A stretch of 64,000 nucleotides of DNA from the NCBI RefSeq assembly GCF_003217775.1, contig NZ_QJVJ01000005.1, positions 186,001 through 250,000 of the forward strand, written 5' to 3'. Below are positions 18,169 through 26,590 of the stretch, in pieces. The notes below the pieces were generated by a model that saw only the letters and a list, made by a program, of their open reading frames with translations, did not search any database and was not told where the DNA came from. Origin of the DNA: Paenibacillus flagellatus (lineage in GTDB: Bacteria > Bacillota > Bacilli > Paenibacillales > NBRC-103111). Both the position numbers and the translations under genes were made by a program. The stretch's first letter is position 1, and every line of letters starts with the position of its first letter.

Positions 18169-19034
18169 GTCCGCTCTCCGCTCCTTTCGTTCGCCCGGCT
18201 CGCCGCTTTCAGCCGTTCCACGACGTCCGCGTCCGCCCGGCGCGAGCCGAGCGGCGCATGAAACACGACGCCGCCGCGGGAGCCGTGGAAATCCGAGCCG
18301 GCCGTCGCGATCAGCCCGTGCCGTTCGGCGATCGCCGCATATCGCGCCTCGTCCTCGGGCGAATGGTCGGAATGGTACGCCTCGATGCCGGCGAGCCCGA
18401 ATGCGATCAGCCGTTCCACGAGCGCATCGTCGCCGTACAGCCCGGGATGGGCCAGCACGGGCGCGCCGCCCGCTTCGCGGATCCATTGAATCGCGTCCTC
18501 CGGACGGATGCGCGGCGGATTGACGTAGGCCGCCCCGGTTTTCCCCAAATATCGGTCGAACGCCTCCGTCATGTCGGCTGCGTAGCCTTTGTCGATGAGC
18601 GCCTGCGCGATATGCGGCCGGCCGATCGTCTCGTCTTTGCCGGGCGTTTTGCGCGCGGCCGCCATCACGTCGTCCATCGTGACCGGCATGCCGAGCTCCG
18701 TCAGCTTCGCCACCATCATCTCGTTGCGCCGGTCGCGCGTCCGTCTCAGCTGCTCGAGCCGCTCGCGGAACGTGCCGTCCTCCGTATCGACGTAATAGCC
18801 GAGCACGTGAATGTCTTGACCGCCGTCTACCGTGCTGATTTCGACGCCGGGCACGACGTCGACGCCGATGGCCGCCCCTTCGGCCGCCGCCTCCGCGATG
18901 CCGGCCACCGTATCGTGATCGGTAATCGCCAAGCCGCGAAGTCCGGCCTCCTTGGCCAACCGGACGTTAACCGCCGGCGCGTTCGTGCCGTCCGATGCGG
19001 TTGTATGCGAATGCAAATCGTACGTTTGCTTCAA
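18165..19034 (-). CDS. PHP-domain phosphoesterase, TrpH/YciV-like (289 aa)
   Basis: The polymerase-and-histidinol-phosphatase fold binds a trinuclear metal site. The DLHSHTTASDG motif at 6-16, TDHDT near 38-42, HPGLYG near 195 and a late GSDFHGS motif supply the metal ligands. Characterised relatives hydrolyse 3',5'-nucleoside bisphosphates or trim RNA 5' ends. The TTG start at 19034 lies nine bases after GGAGG. Its stop overlaps the galU start, so it leads the operon; a direct role in UDP-sugar synthesis is not implied by the sequence. Confidence 0.88.
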   Translation of the reverse strand: MKQTYDLHSHTTASDGTNAPAVNVRLAKEAGLRGLAITDHDTVAGIAEAAAEGAAIGVDVVPGVEISTVDGGQDIHVLGYYVDTEDGTFRERLEQLRRTRDRRNEMMVAKLTELGMPVTMDDVMAAARKTPGKDETIGRPHIAQALIDKGYAADMTEAFDRYLGKTGAAYVNPPRIRPEDAIQWIREAGGAPVLAHPGLYGDDALVERLIAFGLAGIEAYHSDHSPEDEARYAAIAERHGLIATAGSDFHGSRGGVVFHAPLGSRRADADVVERLKAASRANERSGERT

Positions 19035-19125
19035 GTCGATGGTCCTCCCCGTTTCCCTTATCGTAGCGCGTGCCCGTCAAGCGGGCGTAAAGCCGGGATG
19101 AAGATTCCGTAAAGGACTCTCCCGG

Positions 19126-20037
19126 TTACAGCCAGGCGTTCAAATCCCGTTCCCGCAAAAACGTCAAAAAGGTCACCGCCGAAATCGGCAGCAGCGCCGC
19201 CTGCAAATAAATCGAATAAAAGTGCCGGGTGAACGTCAGCCCTTCGATCGTCTTCACCTTGAAAATGCCGAGCGCCGTCTCGTGGCGTACGGCCGTTGGC
19301 GACAGCAGCGTAATGCCGAGGCCCGCCTCGACCGCCGATTTGATCGCCCCGGTGCTGCCGAGCTCCATGACGATATTGAGCCGGTCGGACCCGATGCCCG
19401 TCCGCTGCAGCTCCTGCTCCATCACCTGCCGCGTTCCCGAACCCTGCTCCCGCAAAATGAACGGGTGCGCCAGCACGTCGTCGATCGTCACGACGTCCCG
19501 GTCGGCGAGCGGATGATCCGACGGCACGATCAGCTTCAGCTCGTCGTTGAGCACGATTTCCGTCCGGACGTCCGGATGATGGACGGGCGCTTCGACGAGG
19601 CCGAACGTCAGCTGGTGGTTGAATATTTCCTCCATAATTTGCGTCGTGTTCATCACTTTCAAGCTGACGGAGATGCTCGGGTATTCTTTGCGGAACGGCC
19701 CGAGCAGCCGCGGCAATATATATTCGCCGATCGTCAGGCTGGCGCCGAGCTGCAGACGCCCCTCCAGCATGTGCGTAAACTTCGCCATCGCGCCGTCCGT
19801 TTCCTTGATCAAGTCGATGCTGCGCCTGGCGAACGGCAGCAGCGTCCGTCCCGCTTCGGTCAGCTCGATTTTTTTCGTCGAGCGCTGGAACAGCTTCGTG
19901 CCGAAGTAATCTTCGAGCGACTGCACCTGCATCGTCACCGCCGGCTGGGTCATATGGAGCGCCTGCGCCGCCATCGAGAAACTGCCCTTGTCCGCGACGG
20001 TATAAAAGATATGCAGCTGATGAAAATTAAGCGCCAA
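19126..20037 (-). CDS. LysR-family transcriptional regulator (303 aa)
   Basis: An N-terminal winged helix-turn-helix (MNFHQLHIFYTVAD-like opening, then FSMAAQALHMTQPAVTMQVQ) is followed by a linker helix and the periplasmic-binding-like effector domain (about 90-295). The TTG start at 20037, eight bases after AAGGGG, gives the usual length of about 300; ATG 20097 would add 20 residues. The sequence resembles CysL/YwfK-type regulators, but the effector and target cannot be fixed here. The PHP-galU-ugd operon begins 91 nt downstream in the same direction, with no clear terminator between. Confidence 0.88.
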   Translation of the reverse strand: MALNFHQLHIFYTVADKGSFSMAAQALHMTQPAVTMQVQSLEDYFGTKLFQRSTKKIELTEAGRTLLPFARRSIDLIKETDGAMAKFTHMLEGRLQLGASLTIGEYILPRLLGPFRKEYPSISVSLKVMNTTQIMEEIFNHQLTFGLVEAPVHHPDVRTEIVLNDELKLIVPSDHPLADRDVVTIDDVLAHPFILREQGSGTRQVMEQELQRTGIGSDRLNIVMELGSTGAIKSAVEAGLGITLLSPTAVRHETALGIFKVKTIEGLTFTRHFYSIYLQAALLPISAVTFLTFLRERDLNAWL

Positions 20038-20135
20038 GTCTCCCGCCCCTTTCTGCTTCCTTACTACTGTAGCGAAACGCCCTTTCGTTTGCAACAATCG
20101 CCGGCGGCGGAGTACCGTCGCCGCTTCCGGGCAAG

Positions 20136-20168
20136 AAAAAAAGGCAAGCGGCTGTTCGCCCGCTTGCC
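20136..20168 (-). terminator. Terminator of the 145-aa hypothetical gene
   Basis: A perfect 9-bp stem GGCAAGCGG / CCGCTTGCC with an 8-nt loop is followed by seven T residues on the minus strand, just after the stop at 20185. Confidence 0.95.
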
Positions 20169-20184
20169 CGGTTTCGGTTTCTAG

Positions 20185-20622
20185 TCATTTGCGTTTGCGG
20201 CTGTTTTTGATCAAGGTCATCCGGCGGGAGTGGCGAAGCCACGAATAATAAGACTTCAAGTCTCTCAATTCGATCACCTCGGACATCCGTCCGAGAAACG
20301 TGACGATAATCATCTTGTGCAGCGGATTGCCGGCGATATCGAATTCGTTGTCGAGGACGGCGAATTCGGCGACCATGACGAGATCGTCTTCGACGACATA
20401 GACGTCCTTCTCGTTTTTGTAATAAGGCTGAATCTGGTTTTTTTTCAATCGATCCCATAGAAAAGCGCAGATGTCCTCGAAGCCGGTCTTCTCGCTCTCC
20501 ACGCGATCGATCCAGCGGGATCGGGCATGATTCGTAATGATGATGTCGGCTACTTTCTTATCGCCCAGGACGACGTGAAACGGTTCGTAGGTGCTCCAGC
20601 GATCCATGATTTTATCCTTCAT
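20185..20622 (-). CDS. Hypothetical protein (145 aa)
   Basis: Not recognised as a named family. The product is soluble, without signal peptide or membrane segment, and mixes acidic and basic patches; it ends in a strongly basic tail (SRRMTLIKNSRKRK). Predicted alternating strands (HVVLGDKKVADIIITNHA, DVYVVEDDLVMVAEF, HKMIIVTFLGRM) suggest a small alpha/beta fold. A GGGG ribosome site precedes ATG 20622, and the gene has its own strong terminator, so it is probably a real single-gene unit. The N-terminal NHARSRWIDRV resembles the start of some toxin-like RelE folds, but that is too weak for a call. Confidence 0.7.
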   Translation of the reverse strand: MKDKIMDRWSTYEPFHVVLGDKKVADIIITNHARSRWIDRVESEKTGFEDICAFLWDRLKKNQIQPYYKNEKDVYVVEDDLVMVAEFAVLDNEFDIAGNPLHKMIIVTFLGRMSEVIELRDLKSYYSWLRHSRRMTLIKNSRKRK

Positions 20623-20771
20623 AATCCCAACCCCTCTCCTACCCGATTTAGGCCTTATTACCTATGTACATCGAAAGTTAACTTTATTTTACTCGATCTT
20701 TAATATTTTTCCAAATGGAAAATGCACCAATTTGCAAGATTATTAGCCCGATTCGTGTACATCAATTGTGC

Positions 20772-20813
20772 AAAAAAACACCGTCCGTCGACTATCTCGC
20801 GAGCGGTCCGGTG
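20772..20813 (-). terminator. Terminator downstream of the YlbG gene
   Basis: On the minus strand CACCG and CGGTG close a long stem that includes a CCG/CGG pair, and seven T residues follow. It lies about 75 nt past the YlbG stop. The rest of 20623-20887 is AT-rich and must hold the promoter of the 145-aa gene; no further gene is seen. Confidence 0.75.
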
Positions 20814-20887
20814 TGCTATACTGAAAAGATCCGGTTTTTTTCGCGCTCGCATCGCTGGGCTGAATATCCGGAAAGCGGTCGGTCCGT

Positions 20888-21148
20888 TTACGTGTAAAGC
20901 TTCGCTTTATCTGGAACATTACTATTATATTCCGTGCGGATCTCATTTCGGTACGACCGCTCGACTTTTTTTACGAACGGGTACTTTTGAGCCGCTTTGG
21001 CCGTCTCGTCCGCTTTGTCGGCGTTGACGTACAAGACGACGTAATGCATGCGCTTGGAAACGTAATGGACGGTTCCGAGCTTCTCGAGATGCTTCGTCTG
21101 CTTCACGTCGGTCACCCATATGATCAGGCCGGTGCGTTGTGGGTACAT
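20888..21148 (-). CDS. ylbG: YlbG family protein, DUF2129 (86 aa)
   Basis: A small conserved Firmicutes protein of unknown biochemical role. It opens MYPQRTGLIIWVTDVKQ and has the family segment KRMHYVVLYVNADKADE with the expected length. In B. subtilis ylbG lies directly beside ylbF; here the asparaginase gene on the opposite strand separates them. An AAAGGA site precedes the ATG. The 82-bp gap to the asparaginase gene must hold two divergent promoters. Confidence 0.9.
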   Translation of the reverse strand: MYPQRTGLIIWVTDVKQTKHLEKLGTVHYVSKRMHYVVLYVNADKADETAKAAQKYPFVKKVERSYRNEIRTEYNSNVPDKAKLYT

Positions 21149-21230
21149 CGTCTTCGATCCTTTCCGCCGTCCTCGCGCCGGGACGGGCTCGTTTTCTATT
21201 CATCTATCGCCGATATCGGGGGAATCCATC

Positions 21231-22235
21231 ATGTCCAACGAACCACGCATTCGCATCGAACGGGGGCCTCTGACCGAGTCGTCCCATCGCGTCCATATCG
21301 CCGTCGTGGACGGCGGCGGACGGATGATCGCCCATGCGGGCGACCCGTACCGCGTAACGTTCGCCAGATCCGCCGCCAAGCCGATTCAAGCCGTCCCCGT
21401 CATCGAGGCCGGCGCCCGCGAACGTTTCGGCTTGACCGGGGAGCAGATCGCGCTGCTGTGCGCTTCCCATAACGGAGAGCCGGAGCACGTCGCGGCCGCC
21501 GCCGACATCTTGAGCCGGATCGGCTTGTCGGACGAGGCGCTGCGGTGCGGACCACACTACCCGTACCACGAGCCGAGCGCCGACCGGATGAAGCGCGCCG
21601 GCGAGCGGCCGACCCGGCTACATAACAATTGCTCCGGCAAGCACGCCGGGATGCTGGCGCTCGCGCGCCTGCTCGACGCGTCGCCCGACGGGTATATGGA
21701 GCCCGGCCATCCGGTGCAGCGGGCGATGCTCGCCGCCGTCGCCGACATGTCCGGCGTCCCCGCCGATCGGATCCCGCTCGGCACCGACGGCTGCGGCGTC
21801 CCCGTATTCGGCTTGCCGCTCGACCGGCTCGCCTTCGCGTTCGCCACGCTCGCAAGACCCGACCGGCTCGACGCCGGACGCGCCGACGCCTGCCGGACGA
21901 TCGCGGACGCCATCCGCCGCCATCCGCACTACATCGCCGGCACCGACCGGTTCGACACCCGGCTCGTTCAGGCGACCGGCGGCCGGCTCATCGGCAAGAT
22001 GGGCGCCGAAGGCGTGTTCGCGCTCGCGTCGCAAGCCGAAGGGGCGGCGCTCGCCGTCAAAATCGAGGACGGCTCGCTGCGCGCGCTCTATCCGGCCGTC
22101 GTGGAAGCGCTTATTCAATTGGAATGGATCGGGCCCGACGAGCGGGACGCCCTCGCTCCGTTCCATCGTCCGCCCGTGCGGAATTGGAGCGGCGACGAGG
22201 TCGGCGCCGTCGTGCCCGATTTCCGGCTGCTCTGA
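21231..22235 (+). CDS. L-asparaginase II family protein (334 aa)
   Basis: Belongs to the asparaginase II family (PF06089, distinct from the bacterial type I/II AnsA/AnsB fold), which hydrolyses asparagine to aspartate and ammonia. Visible family segments are FARSAAKPIQAVP near 45, ALLCASHNGEPEH near 77, LHNNCSGKHAGMLAL near 128 and LGTDGCGVPVFGLPL near 180; the Cys/Ser/His residues in these are the conserved polar set. The ATG at 21231 follows a GGGGGA site. It lies between ylbG and ylbF on the opposite strand, and its stop lies 9 nt from the ylbF stop, without a clear terminator between. Confidence 0.9.
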   Translation: MSNEPRIRIERGPLTESSHRVHIAVVDGGGRMIAHAGDPYRVTFARSAAKPIQAVPVIEAGARERFGLTGEQIALLCASHNGEPEHVAAAADILSRIGLSDEALRCGPHYPYHEPSADRMKRAGERPTRLHNNCSGKHAGMLALARLLDASPDGYMEPGHPVQRAMLAAVADMSGVPADRIPLGTDGCGVPVFGLPLDRLAFAFATLARPDRLDAGRADACRTIADAIRRHPHYIAGTDRFDTRLVQATGGRLIGKMGAEGVFALASQAEGAALAVKIEDGSLRALYPAVVEALIQLEWIGPDERDALAPFHRPPVRNWSGDEVGAVVPDFRLL

Positions 22236-22244
22236 CGAATCCCT

Positions 22245-22685
22245 TCAGCCGCAGCCGCCGTTGCAGTTGCCGCCGCAGCCTTTCGTCGGCAGCGGGTTGT
22301 TGCTCGGCACTTTGATCGTATCCGAAACGGAGTGCGCGATCGTTTCCGACACGCGGAACAGCAAGTCGTCGAGCCGCGCCTCCGCTTCCTTGAACCGCCG
22401 GACGGCGTCGAACGAATCGAGCCGCGCCTGCGCTTGTTGTACGACTTCCAATGCGGCGTGGTAATCCGGATGAAAATGTCCGAACCGCTCGCAATCCTGA
22501 AACGACTCCTTCGCCTTGGCAAACGCCGAGACGGCGTCTTGGACGTCCGGATCGCGTTCCACGGCTTTTTTCCAGTGCAGATAATCCGCCACTTCCGCGG
22601 AGCTGTTGATCATGTCACCGATTTCGTACGCCTGCAGGAGCAGCTGCCCCATGTCCAGCGTTTCGATCGTCCCGATCATGGTCAC
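22245..22685 (-). CDS. ricF: YlbF/RicF family regulator with C-terminal cysteine cluster (146 aa)
   Basis: RicF (YlbF) joins RicA and RicT in the complex that, in B. subtilis, acts with RNase Y in mRNA processing and aids competence, biofilm and sporulation. The protein is largely helical, with the family stretch AYEIGDMINSSAEVADYL near 20, and it ends in a Gly-rich tail with Cys137, Cys141 and Cys145. Such C-terminal cysteines in Ric proteins bind [4Fe-4S] clusters. The GTG start at 22685 lies eight bases after GGAGG; ATG 22679 is too far from that site. It sits in a minus-strand run behind the two helicase genes. Confidence 0.88.
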   Translation of the reverse strand: MTMIGTIETLDMGQLLLQAYEIGDMINSSAEVADYLHWKKAVERDPDVQDAVSAFAKAKESFQDCERFGHFHPDYHAALEVVQQAQARLDSFDAVRRFKEAEARLDDLLFRVSETIAHSVSDTIKVPSNNPLPTKGCGGNCNGGCG

Positions 22686-22712
22686 GGTACCGTCCTCCTC
22701 GGTCGCCCGGGA

Positions 22713-24719
22713 TCAATCGTTGATGCCCGGCAGTATCAGCTGCATTTCCTCCCACTGATCCGGCGACAGCCGCACTTCGTGCGCTTCCTCGAAGCCCGTC
22801 ACCGCCCAATCGTCGCGGATGCCGTCCAGCCGGAGCGGGATGAACGTCGTCTCGGCTCCCGCCTTGCGAAGCTTGAGACACGCTTTCCATTCCAGCGCCT
22901 TCTGGATCATCTGCTTGCGGGTCGAGGCGTGGTACGACCGGAAATCGTTCAACCACATGGAAGGAACTTCCTGCAGTCCGGGGTACACGTCCTCGATCGG
23001 AGGAAAAGGCCGCTCTTTATCATAATACTGCACCGCCGCCTTCGAGTAAATAAGCCCTTGACCGGGAACTTCCCCCTTCGTCGCCCCTTCCGGCGCCTCG
23101 ACGTCCGGCTCCTCCGGGGAATCGGGTTCGTCCAACCGAGGAAACAGACCGTCGACGCCCTCGCCGCCCGGCTTGCCGCCGCCCGGACTGTAGCCGCTGC
23201 GGGCGAGCAGCGCGCGCAGCTCGCCCGCCTTGTCCGGCTTCACGATCCAGGCCGCCGGCCCGAGCGGCTCCGCGAGCAGCGGCGCGACGCGATCGTCCGC
23301 CGCCAGCGTATTCGCCGTCGCTTCGTCGCGGCATTTCAGCAGCACGACCGTCTCGACGCGAAGCCGCTCGTGCGCGTCCCCCCATTGGGCGATCGCCGTC
23401 TTCACGTTGTCCGGCAAGCCGTACTTGGCGTGGCGCTCGAGGAAATCGATCGTGCCGCAAGCCGTCCGTCCGTAGTCGAACGCGCGGACGACCGTTTCCC
23501 GCGTCATCCGGTATACGGCGACATGCTCGTGCCGGACGCGCTCCGCGATCATTTCCAGCTCCCACCGAACCGGATACGGGCATTCCGGCGGCACGATCAG
23601 CTCGAAATCGGGCTGGACGAACAAGCACTCTCCCGCTTCCGGTTCCGAAGCCCTCTCCGCGGCCGACAGCGGCTTCGACGTCCAGCGGAACAGCGGCCGA
23701 CCCTCCGGATCGACGCCCGTCTCCGCCCATCCCCAAGCGGCGAGCGGCTTCAGCCAGTCGAGCAGCTGGGCCGTCCGGCGGCGCGTCTCCGCGGCTCCGG
23801 CCGCTCCTTTGTCCGCCGGGCCGACGCCGGCCGCGATCAACCGTTCGGCCGCGTCCGCGACCGAAAGCCACTCGCCTTCCGCGGCCTCCTCGGCGAAAGC
23901 GACCGCATGCTGCAGCCAGACGTCGGCAGGCGCATTGCTGCGTTTCCACAACGCGTACAGGCGGGCGTTCATCGCCGCTTCGGATAGCCGAAGCCAACGT
24001 CTCAGCGGCTGCGGCTTCGTCTTCAGCCGATCCTTCGTCTTGTCCAGCAAGCCGAGCTCGACCGCCATTGCGCACAGCCAGCCTGCCGCGGCCGAGCCGC
24101 AATCGGCACCGGCCGGCGGCGCGGCGTCTCCACCCGCGGGCAGCTCGTCGTCCTGCACGGGGACGAGCGCCGCCAGACGTCCGGCGTGGCGCTTATGCAG
24201 CCCGCCCTTTTGCGTAAGCGTCACGTCCTCCTTGGCGGCGTAGGCGAGAACGGACAGCAGCTGGGACGCCATCCCCGGACGATACGGCGAATCCGTCGAC
24301 GCCCCGCCTTCCGCATACGTCGCCGCGGCGGTTTCCGGCGGCAGCAGCCTTTTGCGCCACACGACGAACGACTCCTCGGGGAGGACGTAGTCCGTCTCCC
24401 CCCATTTCCGCCGCAGCGCGAACAAGATCCCTCTCCGGCATAGCCGGATCAAGCCGACCTTGAGCGCGGCGCCGGACATTTCCTTCCGCCCGGCCTTTTC
24501 GAGCTTCGCCCAATCGAACGCGGCGTACCCGAACCGGCGCACGACGAGCTGCAGCGTTTTCCGTTCCAAATCGTACAGCGCGGCTTCGACGTTCCGCGCC
24601 TCCTCCTCCGACAGAAGCAGCGCTTCGATGGCGGCGGACGCCCGGTCCCAGCCGTTCGCCTTGCGGATTTCGTCTTGCATCGGCTCCGGCATGCCGGCCA
24701 GCAGCTCGGCAAGTTTCAT
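22713..24719 (-). CDS. Helicase-associated protein with C-terminal XPB/Ssl2-type domain (668 aa)
   Basis: A large soluble protein without Walker motifs, of the type annotated as helicase-associated or helicase conserved C-terminal domain (PF13625-like) protein. The N-terminus (MKLAELLAGMPEPMQDEIRKA, then about 40-130) resembles winged-helix repeats. The region around 400-560 (ECLFVQPDFELIVPPECPYP) is the characteristic shared domain. It contains a Gly/Pro/Glu-rich break near 540-580. Its ATG overlaps the stop of the XPB-type helicase gene (ATGA), so the two products are probably made in step and may form a complex. The function is inferred only from this pairing. Confidence 0.8.
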   Translation of the reverse strand: MKLAELLAGMPEPMQDEIRKANGWDRASAAIEALLLSEEEARNVEAALYDLERKTLQLVVRRFGYAAFDWAKLEKAGRKEMSGAALKVGLIRLCRRGILFALRRKWGETDYVLPEESFVVWRKRLLPPETAAATYAEGGASTDSPYRPGMASQLLSVLAYAAKEDVTLTQKGGLHKRHAGRLAALVPVQDDELPAGGDAAPPAGADCGSAAAGWLCAMAVELGLLDKTKDRLKTKPQPLRRWLRLSEAAMNARLYALWKRSNAPADVWLQHAVAFAEEAAEGEWLSVADAAERLIAAGVGPADKGAAGAAETRRRTAQLLDWLKPLAAWGWAETGVDPEGRPLFRWTSKPLSAAERASEPEAGECLFVQPDFELIVPPECPYPVRWELEMIAERVRHEHVAVYRMTRETVVRAFDYGRTACGTIDFLERHAKYGLPDNVKTAIAQWGDAHERLRVETVVLLKCRDEATANTLAADDRVAPLLAEPLGPAAWIVKPDKAGELRALLARSGYSPGGGKPGGEGVDGLFPRLDEPDSPEEPDVEAPEGATKGEVPGQGLIYSKAAVQYYDKERPFPPIEDVYPGLQEVPSMWLNDFRSYHASTRKQMIQKALEWKACLKLRKAGAETTFIPLRLDGIRDDWAVTGFEEAHEVRLSPDQWEEMQLILPGIND

Positions 24720-26428
24720 GTCGCTCCCTCCGTTTCCCGTTCCTCGCGAACGTCCGTCTCCGCCGCTTTCCGGATTTCGTACCGGTAACCTTGCTCCAGC
24801 AGGAACAGCTGGCGGTGGATCGCAAACTCCTGCTCCCGCGTATCGTCGCTGACGAGCGAATAGAAGTAGGCGCGGTTGTCCTCCTCCTTCGGCCGCAAAA
24901 TGCGGCCGAGCCGCTGCGCCTCCTCCTGACGCGAGCCGAAGCTGCCGGACACCTGAATCGCGACCCTCGCGTCCGGCAAGTCGACGGCGAAATTGGCCAC
25001 CTTCGACACGACGAGCGTCTTGATGTCGCCGCGGTTGAACCGGGCGTACAAGCCGTCGCGCTCCTCGTGCGGCATCTCGCCCGATATCATCGGCGCCCGC
25101 ACCGAATCGGCGATCGTCTTGAGCTGGTCCAAATATTGGCCGATGATCAGCGTTTGCTCTTCCTTGTGCTTGTCCAGCAGGCGCGACAGCACCTCTAGCT
25201 TGACCGGGTTTTCGCCGGCGATCCGGTGCTTGTGCTTCGGCTCAGCCCGGACGTACCGCTCACGGACCGGCTCCGGCATCGGCACGCGCACCTCGGTGCA
25301 TTCGACGTGAGCGACCCAGCCCTTCTGCTCGAGGTCTTTCCACCCCGCCTCGAACAGCTTCGGCCCGACGAGCGAGAAGACGTCCTCCTGCCGCCCGTCC
25401 TCGCGCACGAGCGTCGCCGTCAGCCCGAGCCGGCGCGTCGCCTGGATGTCCGCCGTCGCCCGGAATACCGGGGCGGGCAGCAGATGCACCTCGTCGTATA
25501 TGATCAAGCCCCAATCCCGCTCGTTGAACAGCGACATGTGCAAGAACGGATCGTCCTTCCGCTGGCGGTGCGTCAAAATTTGGTACGTCGCGATCGTCAC
25601 CGGCCGAACCTCCTTCCGCTCGCCGCTGTACTCGCCGACGAGCTGCTCGTCCAGATCGGTTTTGTCCAGCAGCTCGCGCTTCCATTGCCGGACCGAGGCG
25701 ACGTTCGTCGTCAGGATGAGGGCGGCGCACTGGAGCCGGGCGAGCGCGGCGATGCCGATGACCGTCTTCCCCGCTCCGCACGGCAGGACGACGATGCCGC
25801 TGCCCCCGTGCAGACGCTCGCCGTCGTAGAACGCGTCGACCGCCGCCCGCTGGTAGTCGCGCAGCCGGAACGGCCGGCCGCCCGCCGTCGCGTCGCGCAG
25901 CCGGATCGGCATCGTCTCCCCGTGATGGTAGCCGGCCAAATCCTGCACGGGAAACCCGAGTCGGATCAAATCCTGCTTGATCATGCCTCTGTAGGCCGGG
26001 TCGACCTCAAGGCCGCCTTCGCCGGGCGATCCGACGAAATACGACTGGAGCGACTTGTACCCCGCCAGCTTGTCCAGCAGCTCCCGTTCGTCCGAGACGA
26101 GCATCAGCCTTTGCCCGTCGAGCGTCAGCTTGACGAGGCCGTACCTTCCGACGAAATGGTTGACGTTTTGCCGCACCTGCAGCGGGACGTCGAACTTGCC
26201 GTAGCCGTTCAGCACGTCCAGGATGCGCTCGGCGCCCATGCCGGACGACGCGGCGTTCCATAGCGACATCGGGGTCATCCGGTACGTATGGATGTGCCCC
26301 GGCGTCTTGACGAGCTCGGCAAATCGGCTCAGGGCGGCGCCGGCCGCCTCGCTTTCCGGATGATCGGCCTCGAGCATCAAGGTCGAGTCGCTTTGCACCA
26401 TGAGCGGCTTTCCGGGATCGTATCGCAT
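24716..26428 (-). CDS. XPB/Rad25-type DNA helicase (570 aa)
   Basis: A superfamily 2 ATP-dependent 3'-5' DNA helicase related to eukaryotic and archaeal XPB. An N-terminal damage-recognition-like region (1-180) precedes the Q-motif-like FRLRDYQRAAVDAF. Walker A is PCGAGKT at 216-222, motif II is DEVH at 312-315, and the XPB-specific RED motif is Arg342-Glu343-Asp344. The C-terminal RecA lobe has GSFGSRQEEAQRLGRILRP. The start at 26428 has a GAGGAGGAAG site. Bacterial XPB proteins unwind and anneal DNA in vitro; their repair role is unsettled. It is coupled to the partner gene by ATGA. Confidence 0.93.
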   Translation of the reverse strand: MRYDPGKPLMVQSDSTLMLEADHPESEAAGAALSRFAELVKTPGHIHTYRMTPMSLWNAASSGMGAERILDVLNGYGKFDVPLQVRQNVNHFVGRYGLVKLTLDGQRLMLVSDERELLDKLAGYKSLQSYFVGSPGEGGLEVDPAYRGMIKQDLIRLGFPVQDLAGYHHGETMPIRLRDATAGGRPFRLRDYQRAAVDAFYDGERLHGGSGIVVLPCGAGKTVIGIAALARLQCAALILTTNVASVRQWKRELLDKTDLDEQLVGEYSGERKEVRPVTIATYQILTHRQRKDDPFLHMSLFNERDWGLIIYDEVHLLPAPVFRATADIQATRRLGLTATLVREDGRQEDVFSLVGPKLFEAGWKDLEQKGWVAHVECTEVRVPMPEPVRERYVRAEPKHKHRIAGENPVKLEVLSRLLDKHKEEQTLIIGQYLDQLKTIADSVRAPMISGEMPHEERDGLYARFNRGDIKTLVVSKVANFAVDLPDARVAIQVSGSFGSRQEEAQRLGRILRPKEEDNRAYFYSLVSDDTREQEFAIHRQLFLLEQGYRYEIRKAAETDVREERETEGAT

Positions 26429-26590
26429 GCTGCTTCCTCCTCGCTACGGTTCCGAAATGTCGATTCTCTTTTAGTATGAAAAAAAACGGCTGGAAATAAA
26501 CGGACCGCTTCGCCGGCCGTCATTGAAACGCGGCCGCGAAACGGCTAGTATAGAAGACGGAAAACCGAACGAGAAAGAGGCCGACACGCG

